Assembly: GCA_002338895.1 (NCBI GenBank)
Contig: DDJH01000085.1
Location: 224 to 5,758, forward strand
Origin: Lentisphaeria bacterium UBA1829
Lineage (GTDB): Bacteria; Verrucomicrobiota; Lentisphaeria; Victivallales; UBA1829
Direction: 5' to 3'
DNA: 5,535 nt
Below are positions 1 to 5,535 of this stretch, piece by piece. Each line of letters starts with the position of its first letter. Position 1 is the stretch's first letter. The notes under the pieces are model-generated. The model was not told the DNA's origin, did not search any database, and saw only the letters and a list, made by a program, of their open reading frames with translations. The position numbers and the translations under genes are program-made.

Positions 1-1034
1 CGGAGGAGGAGCTGCTGTTCACGTCCGACTACTCCGCCGCGCTGGACCGGTTCGGAAACACGCCGCTGCCGCCGCATCAGGCGCTGGCTCTGCATGTGAT
101 CCGTCACAAGACGGGATCGGCTCTGCTGTTCAAGTTCAGTCATCTGCTGTTCGACGGCCGGGGGGCGGAACTGCTGCTGGAGGCGTTCTGCCCCGGAGGA
201 AGCGAACTGCTGGAACAGACGCCCGGACTTTCCTCTCCCAGACTGGACGAGTGGGAAAAACAGTTCTCCGCGGGCAAACAGATTCAACGGCGCTGGATCG
301 CGCTCCGCAATGCCGGACCTTTTTCCGGACGGAGCGCGGCGGAGACGGCCGCGTCCGCCTGTCGTGTGATCGCCCTCTCCGAAGCGGAAACCGATGCTCT
401 GCGGAACCGTTCCGACACGGAGGCGGGGCCGTTTATGATGACTCCGTTCCTTCTGGCTCTGACCGCCCGGCTGTACAATGACATGCTCTCGCCATACGAC
501 CGGAGCGATTCCTCGCTGCTGATTCCGATGTCCATCGACATGCGCGGACAGGATGGAATTCCCGCAAACGCCGTCTTTTTCAATCAGTGGAGCATGCTTC
601 CGATCGCTCTGAAGCGTTCCATTCTCTCCGATCCGGTCCGGACGGTGGAGGAGACGCGCCGCCAGATCTTCACCGGAACGGGCGAGCGGATCGCACTTGC
701 CTATCGGGCAGCCAGCCGTCTGACCCGCATCGCTCCGCCGTTCCTGCTGATGAAGATCATCCGCAGACTGGGGCCGTCTGTTTCGGGCAGCTTCATGTTC
801 TCGTTCATCTCGGGGAGCTCTCTTTCCGAGGCGCGCTTCGCCGGACGGAAGCTGAGCAATCTGTATCATCTGCCCTCCATGCCGCCGATCGCCGGACTGG
901 GGGTGTTCTTCAATATGTTCGACAACCGCCTGAACGCGGTGGTCTCCTACCGGAGCGGCGTGTTCCCGGAAGCGGATGTCGACCGCTTCGCCAGAAAACT
1001 GGAGAAGGAACTCCGGGGAAACGGCGGAGAATGA
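1..1034 (+). CDS. Condensation-domain-like acyltransferase, 3' part of gene (5' end outside window)
   Basis: The reading frame is already open at base 3 and runs to a TGA at 1032-1034, giving 343 visible residues. The start lies upstream; a GTG at 96 is in frame but coding-like sequence (residues such as LLFTSDYSAALDRF) precedes it. The main signature is SHLLFDG at visible residues 46-52 (His at 141-143), matching the HxxxDG active-site motif of the condensation / wax-ester-synthase / alcohol acyltransferase superfamily, in which the second His is the catalytic base. The usual first His of HHxxxDG is Ser here. A later stretch (LLIPMSIDMRG, then FFNQWSMLPI) resembles the superfamily's second-half strand that carries an Arg, and the C-terminal GVFFNMFDNRLNAVVSYRSG followed by a charged helix also fits. 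Judged by where the motif normally sits, about 80-110 N-terminal residues are missing. No membrane segment is evident. Such enzymes move an acyl group from CoA or a carrier protein to an OH or NH2 acceptor; the acceptor here is unknown. It overlaps the downstream ligase gene by 4 nt, so a shared pathway is likely. Superfamily assignment is fairly secure; exact function is open. Confidence 0.7.
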   Translation, partial: EEELLFTSDYSAALDRFGNTPLPPHQALALHVIRHKTGSALLFKFSHLLFDGRGAELLLEAFCPGGSELLEQTPGLSSPRLDEWEKQFSAGKQIQRRWIALRNAGPFSGRSAAETAASACRVIALSEAETDALRNRSDTEAGPFMMTPFLLALTARLYNDMLSPYDRSDSSLLIPMSIDMRGQDGIPANAVFFNQWSMLPIALKRSILSDPVRTVEETRRQIFTGTGERIALAYRAASRLTRIAPPFLLMKIIRRLGPSVSGSFMFSFISGSSLSEARFAGRKLSNLYHLPSMPPIAGLGVFFNMFDNRLNAVVSYRSGVFPEADVDRFARKLEKELRGNGGE

Positions 1035-2458
1035 ATGTCTTTGAACAGATCGTCCGCGAGATCGGAGAATACGACGGAACGGCCGTGATCGACTGCGGAC
1101 GCCGGATTTCGTATCCTCAGCTTCTGCAGAGCGTCCGTTCCTGCGCCGCCCGCCTTTCCGGAGCCGGACTGAAACCGGGAATGCGCGCGGGAATCATCGC
1201 CGAGGATTCGTTTGAATACATCGCGCTCAGTCTTGCTGTTCTCTCCCTGAATGCCGCCATTGTGCCGCTCTCCACCCGCGCTTCGGCGGAGGAGCTGCGG
1301 AACATGCCGGAGAAAGTCGGAATCAATGTGCTTCTCTGCGACGCCGCTCACCGGAGAGGGGACGAGGCCGAACTGCCGTCTCCCGATTTCTTCCGCGATC
1401 CGTTCTTCTTCCGGATCCGGGACCCGGAGATCCGCCCGGTGAAGCTGCCTGACGGACGGATTCCGGCGTTCATCCGCTTTTCCTCCGGGACAACCGGGGA
1501 AAACAAGGGCGTGGTGCTCTCTCATCAGGCTGTTCTGGAGCGGACGGATGCCTGCGCTCCCGGACTCGGCGTGGTCCGCGGGGAACATGTCCTCTGGGTC
1601 CTGGACATGGCGTTTCATTTCGTGGTGACCATTCTGCTGTTCCTGCGGAAGGGGGCGGCTCTTGTGATCTGCGGACGCCCGATTGAAAGCGGAATGCGGG
1701 AGGCGTTCCGGAAAGTTCCTCTTTCGCTGCTCTATGCCACGCCGTATCACTACCGGCTGATGGCGCATTCGGACGACTTCCCGCCGGAGTGCCTCCGCAC
1801 CGTCCGGCTCGCGGTCTCCACGGCGATGAAACTCGACGCGGCAGACGGAGAGGCGATCCGGAAAAAATTCGGCCGTCCGCTCGCCCAGGCCTACGGCATT
1901 ATCGAAATCGGACTTCCCTGCGTCAATGCGTCTGCGGATCCTGCCAAAGCCGCGTCGGTCGGCGCGCTCCAGGAGGCCTTCGACGTGCAGATCCTGAACC
2001 CCGATTCCGAGGGGAAGGGGGAGATCCTGATCCGGGGACCCGGAATGTTCGATGCGTATCTGAATCCGTTCCGCCTGCGTTCGGAGGTCTGCCCGGACGG
2101 CTGGTTCCGCACCGGCGATGTCGGACGACTCGACGCCGACCGCTTCCTGTTCATCCTCGGCCGTTCCAAAAATGTGATCGTGTTTGCCGGAATGAAGATT
2201 TTCCCCTATGAAGTGGAAGCCGTTCTGAATGCCCATCCCTGGGTGAAGGAGTCGCGGGTGAGCGGTCTGCCCGTCGCTGGATTCGGGGAACTCCCCGTTG
2301 CGGAAATCGTCCCGGAAACGCCGCTGCCCCCCGGATGGGAAAACGAGCTGCGCCGCTGCTGCATCTCCCGTCTGGCTCTCTACAAGGTCCCGAAGAGTTT
2401 TTCCATTGTCCCTTCGCTCCCCCGCACGGCAAGCGGAAAACTTTTGCGGAGAAACTGA
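1031..2458 (+). CDS. Stand-alone AMP-dependent acyl ligase (acyl-CoA / acyl-ACP synthetase-like, ANL superfamily)
   Basis: The protein has 475 residues. Members of this family activate a carboxylate with ATP to acyl-AMP, then transfer it to the thiol of CoA or a phosphopantetheine carrier in the cytoplasm. The large N-terminal domain (about 1-365) has the phosphate-binding loop SSGTTGENKG (151-160), the A5 motif as YGIIE (288-292, usually YGxTE) and A7 as GWFRTGD (357-363, ribose-binding Asp363). The hinge and C-terminal lid begin at GRSKNVI (377-383), followed by FPYEVE, and end with PRTASGK (464-470), whose Lys470 is the expected adenylation lysine; the protein stops five residues later. 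All core motifs are present, so it is probably active. It is slightly shorter than typical 500-560 residue acyl-CoA synthetases and has no fused carrier or reductase domain. The ATG at 1031 is chosen because it overlaps the preceding stop as ATGA and MNVFEQIVREIGEYDG is a normal family N-terminus. The frame is open back to 587, but that part is out-of-frame acyltransferase sequence. A purine stretch GGGGA at 1015-1019 could be the ribosome binding site. Translational coupling to the acyltransferase is likely. The substrate cannot be predicted. Confidence 0.88.
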   Translation: MNVFEQIVREIGEYDGTAVIDCGRRISYPQLLQSVRSCAARLSGAGLKPGMRAGIIAEDSFEYIALSLAVLSLNAAIVPLSTRASAEELRNMPEKVGINVLLCDAAHRRGDEAELPSPDFFRDPFFFRIRDPEIRPVKLPDGRIPAFIRFSSGTTGENKGVVLSHQAVLERTDACAPGLGVVRGEHVLWVLDMAFHFVVTILLFLRKGAALVICGRPIESGMREAFRKVPLSLLYATPYHYRLMAHSDDFPPECLRTVRLAVSTAMKLDAADGEAIRKKFGRPLAQAYGIIEIGLPCVNASADPAKAASVGALQEAFDVQILNPDSEGKGEILIRGPGMFDAYLNPFRLRSEVCPDGWFRTGDVGRLDADRFLFILGRSKNVIVFAGMKIFPYEVEAVLNAHPWVKESRVSGLPVAGFGELPVAEIVPETPLPPGWENELRRCCISRLALYKVPKSFSIVPSLPRTASGKLLRRN

Positions 2459-2493
2459 AAAAAAGCCGGAGCCGGATTCCGGCTCCGTCTTTC
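2458..2493. terminator. Convergent, probably bidirectional intrinsic terminator
   Basis: A perfect 9-bp GC-rich stem has its left arm CGGAGCCGG at 2467-2475, a 3-nt ATT loop and its right arm at 2479-2487. After one C/T mismatch, AAAG (2462-2465) can pair with CTTT (2489-2492) and lengthen the stem. Seven A residues (2458-2464) flank the left side, so a minus-strand transcript leaving dnaJ reads hairpin, GC, then seven U: a textbook intrinsic terminator. The plus-strand transcript of the ligase gene sees only TCTTTC after the hairpin, a weaker U-tract. The first A of the run is the last base of the ligase stop codon. Termination is inferred from structure, not measured. Confidence 0.85.
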
Positions 2494-2522
2494 AGACAAT
2501 CGAATCGGGATGAAATCGAAAA

Positions 2523-3665
2523 TCAGTCGATTCCGAGAAACTTCTTCGCATGGTCAAGAAACGATGCGTATTTGGGATAGGCTTCGTTCTTCTGTTTCTT
2601 TCCGGTGAAGGTTTCCGCATAGCGCTGAAGCAGTTCCTTCTGTTCCGAAGAGAGAGTCTTCGGCACTTCGACAAACAGCGTCACATACTGGTTGCCCCGT
2701 TTTCCTCCGCGAAGAGAGGGCATTCCTTTTCCCGGCATCGTGAGAGTGGTTCCCGTCTGAGAGCCGGCGGGAATTTCCAGCTCGGCTTTCCCCGTGACGG
2801 TCGGGACATCGATCTTCCCGCCGAGGGCCGCTGTGACAAAATCAATGGGGATTTCGCAGTGGATCTGGTCGCCGTCCCGCTGGAAAAGATCGTGCTCGCG
2901 GACCTCAATGACCACGAACAGATCCCCGTTTCGTCCTCCGCGAAGTCCCGGTTCTCCTTCTCCTGCCACCCGCATCCGGGTTCCGGTGTCGACGCCCGGC
3001 GGAATCCGGAGATGAACCTTCCGCCGGATCCGGGTTGTTCCCGTTCCGCCGCATGCGGAGCATTTCTTCTCCGGTGTGGAGCCTTCCCCGTTGCAGACCG
3101 GACAGGTGTGCATGACCGTGAAGAATCCCTGCGAAACTCCGATCTGACCGCTTCCGCCGCACCGTCTGCACGGCTGTTTCCGATAGCCTTCCGCGCACCC
3201 GGAGCCTTTGCAGCTCTGACAGGGTTCTTCGCGGGTGAATTCAATATCCCGTTCCGCTCCGAGAACCGCGTCTTCAAGATCGATCTCCAGATTGTACCGG
3301 AGATCGTTCCCGTCCTGGGGCGCGTTCGGCGAACGGCGCCGGGAGGAGGAACCGAAGAAGCTGCTGAAGGGATCGTCGCCATCTCCGCCGCCGAAAAAGC
3401 TGTTGAAGATGTCGAACGGATTGCCTCCGCCCGGAGCTCCGCCGTTCCGGAAGGCATCCTCGCCGTAACGGTCGTAGAGTTCCCGCTTCTGCGGATCGCT
3501 GAGAATCTCGTAGGCGTGGGAGATTTCCTTGAACTTCTCCGCCGCTTCCGGATTGTTCGGATTTCTGTCCGGATGATATTTGATCGCAAGTTTCCGATAG
3601 GAACGCTTGATCTCAATTTCCTCCGCCGTCCGTTCCACCCCCAGGATTGCGTAGTAGTCGGCCAT
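2523..3665 (-). CDS. dnaJ: Chaperone DnaJ (type I Hsp40, J-domain co-chaperone of DnaK)
   Basis: The complete protein has 380 residues, the usual DnaJ length. DnaJ stimulates ATP hydrolysis by DnaK, delivers unfolded substrates to it in the cytoplasm and can hold substrates itself. Domain order is canonical. The J domain (about 1-70) has HPD at 31-33 for DnaK contact. A Gly/Phe-rich linker (about 75-106) contains [10 protein letters not shown], with a DIF motif of the kind known to autoinhibit DnaK engagement. The zinc-binding region has four CxxCxGxG repeats: CQSCKGSG 149-156, CRRCGGSG 166-173, CPVCNGEG 188-195 and CSACGGTG 202-209. The two C-terminal substrate-binding beta domains span about 212-335, followed by a dimerisation tail ending [12 protein letters not shown]. 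No key residue is missing. The ATG at 3665-3663 follows the htpG stop by one nucleotide, and the AGAG-type ribosome binding site lies inside the htpG end. No dnaK or grpE is in view, so its Hsp70 partner must be encoded elsewhere. The gene ends about 35 nt before the U-tract terminator. Confidence 0.97.
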   Translation of the reverse strand: MADYYAILGVERTAEEIEIKRSYRKLAIKYHPDRNPNNPEAAEKFKEISHAYEILSDPQKRELYDRYGEDAFRNGGAPGGGNPFDIFNSFFGGGDGDDPFSSFFGSSSRRRSPNAPQDGNDLRYNLEIDLEDAVLGAERDIEFTREEPCQSCKGSGCAEGYRKQPCRRCGGSGQIGVSQGFFTVMHTCPVCNGEGSTPEKKCSACGGTGTTRIRRKVHLRIPPGVDTGTRMRVAGEGEPGLRGGRNGDLFVVIEVREHDLFQRDGDQIHCEIPIDFVTAALGGKIDVPTVTGKAELEIPAGSQTGTTLTMPGKGMPSLRGGKRGNQYVTLFVEVPKTLSSEQKELLQRYAETFTGKKQKNEAYPKYASFLDHAKKFLGID

Positions 3666-3666
3666 G

Positions 3667-5535
3667 TCAGATCTCTTTTTCCACTCCGAGTGTCATCAGC
3701 GCGGCCGCACGTTTGGCGAACAGCGCGGGATCGGCGATCGGACTGCCTTCCGCAAGAAGCGCCTGATCGTACAGCATTTCCGCAAACTCGCCCAGTTTCG
3801 GATTGTCCGGGGATTTCTCCACCAGCTTGGTCAGCGCTTCGATCAGCGGATGGGAGGGATTGAGTTCCAGAATCCGCTTGAAGGTCTGCGCGTTCTTGTC
3901 GAGCGCTTTCATGATCCGCTGCATGTAGGGGCTCGGATCGTAGTCGTCGCCGGAAAGACGCGAGGCGCTTTCGGTCAGAACTCCGGAGAATTTGACGTCT
4001 TTGACCTTGTCCTTCAGCAGCTCTTTGAGCTTGCCGATCAGGTCCTTGCCGCCTTTCTCCTCGGAGGCCTTCTTCGCGTTCTCCTCCAGCTCCTTGGCCA
4101 CCTTCGAGTCGTTGTCGAGTTTCGCCTTCGAGACCGAAATGAGTTTCTTGCCGTCGAATTCCGGAATGGATTCAAGAACCCATTCGTCGATCGGGTCGCT
4201 CATGAAGAGAACGTCGTATCCGGCCTTCCGGAAGCTCTCGATGTGCGGAGAGTTCTCCAGGAACGCGCGTGCTTCTCCCGTGATGTAGTAGATGTCCTTC
4301 TGCTCGGACGGCATCGCTGCAACATATTCCTTCAGCGTGTGCAGTTCGCCCGGTTTCCCGTTCATCGTTTCGTACATCAGAAGATTCTGCAGCTTCTCCC
4401 GGTTGGAATAATCGCTGTGCGCGCCCTCTTTGATCTGACGGCCGAACTCCTGATAGAAGTTCGTGTATTTTTCCCGTTCGTTCTCAAGCATTTTGGTCAG
4501 TTCGCTCAGAACCCGCTTGGTCAGAGCCTTGTTGATCCGGGTAATCTGCGGATTGTCCTGAAGGGTCTCCCGCGAGATGTTCAGCGGAAGATCGGAGGAA
4601 TCCACAACGCCGCTGACAAAACGGAGATATTCGGGAATCAGTCCCTTGCAGTCGTCCGTGATAAACACGCGGCGGATGTAGAGATGCAGGTTGCGCGCCT
4701 TCGCTCCGGGCATCTCAAATCCCCACGGCTTGTGTTCCGGGAGAAACAGAAGCGCTTTGAATTCGGAGGTGCCTTCCGCACTGTAATTGATCCGGACAAG
4801 CGGTTTGCCCATGTCGCCGGAAAGATGCTGGTAGAAGGATTCGTATTCCTCCGGTTTGACTTCGGATTCCGGACGCAGCCAGATCGCCTTCTGCGAATTG
4901 AGTGTACGATCTTCAGTGGTCTCCTTGCCGTCCTTGTCCTTGCGGGTCTCCAGCATCTTGATCGGGTGTTCGATGAAGTCGGAGTATTTCTTGACGATGG
5001 AGGAGATGCGCCACTGTTCCAGATACTGCTTGTCCTCCTCTTTCAGGTGAAGGGTGACGGTGGTGCCCTGGGTGGTCCGGTCGGAGGGGCCGAGCGTGAA
5101 TTCCTCTTCGCCGTTGGATTCCCAGCGGACCGCCTCTTTGCCTCCCGCCTTCAGAGTGTCGACAACCACCTTGTCGGCCACCATGAACGACGCATAGAAT
5201 CCCACTCCGAACTGACCGATCAGTTCCGGATTCGCCTGTGCCTCGCCTTCCTTTTTGCTCTTCGCCAGATTCTCCAGAAACGCCTTGGTCCCGGAATGCG
5301 CAATGGTTCCGAGGTTCTCAATGACCTCCTCCCGTGTCATGCCGATTCCATTATCGGAAATGCTGAGTGTGCACGCATTCGAATCGGGAGTGATCCGGAT
5401 CTCCCACGGCTGTGCCACTTCCGGCTGGGTCAGAGAAAGAAAACGGGCCTTGTCAATGGCGTCCGCCGCATTGGCAATCAGTTCCCGAAGAAAAATTTCC
5501 TTGTTGGAATAGACAGAGTGAATCATCATGTGCAG
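3667..5535 (-). CDS. htpG: Chaperone protein HtpG (bacterial Hsp90), lacking only its extreme N-terminus at the window edge
   Basis: The frame stays open to the right edge; 622 residues are visible, beginning Leu-His-Met-Met-Ile-His-Ser. HtpG proteins usually have roughly 15-18 residues before this point, so the ATGs near 5529 and 5526 are internal and the true start is outside. HtpG is a cytoplasmic ATP-dependent homodimer that remodels client proteins with the DnaK system. Numbering from the Met at 5529, the GHKL ATPase domain shows [11 protein letters not shown] (13-23, catalytic Glu16 and Mg-binding Asn20), DNGIGM (59-64), GTIAHSGT (74-81, ATP lid) and [11 protein letters not shown] (105-115). 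The middle domain contains [11 protein letters not shown] and [11 protein letters not shown] (311-321), with Arg320 at the position of the gamma-phosphate-contacting arginine. The C-terminal dimerisation domain runs to the end at GVEKEI. The domain set is complete and there is no eukaryotic MEEVD tail, as expected for bacteria. It is the first visible gene of an htpG-dnaJ operon. Its promoter and any heat-shock operator lie outside the window. Confidence 0.97.
   Translation of the reverse strand: MHMMIHSVYSNKEIFLRELIANAADAIDKARFLSLTQPEVAQPWEIRITPDSNACTLSISDNGIGMTREEVIENLGTIAHSGTKAFLENLAKSKKEGEAQANPELIGQFGVGFYASFMVADKVVVDTLKAGGKEAVRWESNGEEEFTLGPSDRTTQGTTVTLHLKEEDKQYLEQWRISSIVKKYSDFIEHPIKMLETRKDKDGKETTEDRTLNSQKAIWLRPESEVKPEEYESFYQHLSGDMGKPLVRINYSAEGTSEFKALLFLPEHKPWGFEMPGAKARNLHLYIRRVFITDDCKGLIPEYLRFVSGVVDSSDLPLNISRETLQDNPQITRINKALTKRVLSELTKMLENEREKYTNFYQEFGRQIKEGAHSDYSNREKLQNLLMYETMNGKPGELHTLKEYVAAMPSEQKDIYYITGEARAFLENSPHIESFRKAGYDVLFMSDPIDEWVLESIPEFDGKKLISVSKAKLDNDSKVAKELEENAKKASEEKGGKDLIGKLKELLKDKVKDVKFSGVLTESASRLSGDDYDPSPYMQRIMKALDKNAQTFKRILELNPSHPLIEALTKLVEKSPDNPKLGEFAEMLYDQALLAEGSPIADPALFAKRAAALMTLGVEKEI
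3671..3678 (-). promoter_or_regulatory. Ribosome binding site of dnaJ inside the htpG 3' end
   Basis: Read on the minus strand, the bases are AAAGAGAT, with the GAG core 7 nt before the dnaJ ATG. They encode the last residues of HtpG (Lys-Glu-Ile), so the site is embedded in the upstream gene. It is a moderate rather than strong Shine-Dalgarno match; together with the 1-nt stop-to-start gap it suggests that dnaJ translation depends partly on ribosomes finishing htpG. Confidence 0.6.

Noticed and set aside
96..98. GTG as the start of the acyltransferase gene
   Set aside because: The frame is open to the window edge with plausible coding sequence before it, and starting here would leave the HxxxDG motif only 15 residues from the N-terminus, too short for the fold.
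587..1030. Possible N-terminal extension of the ligase from an ATG at 587
   Set aside because: This part is the out-of-frame reading of the acyltransferase gene and gives a His/Arg/Gly-rich peptide unlike any ligase N-terminus. The ATG at 1031 begins a normal family N-terminus.
947..2236. Long minus-strand open frame (429 codons) opposite the acyl ligase
   Set aside because: It lies antisense to a ligase with all family motifs; its translation is rich in Arg, Gly, His and Glu without a known domain, and it runs across the junction of two real genes.
3340..3440. Repetitive-looking GAAGAAGCTG / GAAAAAGCTG and GCC-rich segments
   Set aside because: These encode the Gly/Phe-rich linker of DnaJ (repeated Phe-Phe-Gly and Gly-Gly runs) and are explained by protein composition, not by a DNA repeat element.
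2550..3863. Long plus-strand open frame (437 codons) opposite dnaJ and the htpG end
   Set aside because: It is antisense to a full-length DnaJ with every domain intact. Its translation is low-complexity, rich in Arg, Ala, Pro and Ser, with no recognisable domain. GC-rich codon bias readily keeps such shadow frames open.
5521..5529. ATG codons near the right edge as the true htpG start
   Set aside because: The frame continues upstream through Leu-His, which matches the conserved segment before Met-Ile-His-Ser in HtpG proteins, so the real start is outside the window.

Overview
The window carries four protein genes in two convergent pairs and is almost fully coding. It is bacterial: it has an HtpG-type Hsp90 and a classic type I DnaJ, short gene spacing and GC-rich sequence. 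The DnaJ and HtpG look faintly like those of the Verrucomicrobiota/Lentisphaerota (PVC) group. That is an impression only, because no taxonomic marker lies in the window.

Left half, + strand (1-2458): the 3' part of a condensation-domain-like acyltransferase gene, with its beginning outside the window, overlaps by 4 nt (ATGA) a complete gene for a stand-alone adenylate-forming acyl ligase. The natural reading is that the ligase activates a carboxylic acid as acyl-AMP and then loads it on CoA or a carrier protein, and the acyltransferase moves an acyl group to a hydroxyl or amine acceptor. The pair looks like the 3' end of a longer biosynthetic operon that continues upstream. Neither substrate nor product can be named from this window.

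Right half, - strand (5535-2523): htpG, lacking only its first residues at the window edge, is followed after a single nucleotide by dnaJ. Together they form a chaperone operon. The last codons of htpG also supply the dnaJ ribosome binding site. The promoter lies beyond the right edge, so regulation of the operon cannot be read here.

The two pairs meet tail to tail in a 64-nt gap. It holds a strong GC-rich hairpin with a run of seven A on its left side, giving a U-tract for dnaJ transcripts, and a weaker T-rich stretch on its right side. It probably serves as a shared terminator, better suited to the chaperone operon. I found no RNA gene, mobile element, CRISPR array or attachment site. The only content that might be novel is the uncharacterised acyltransferase/ligase pair; the chaperone genes are ordinary in sequence.
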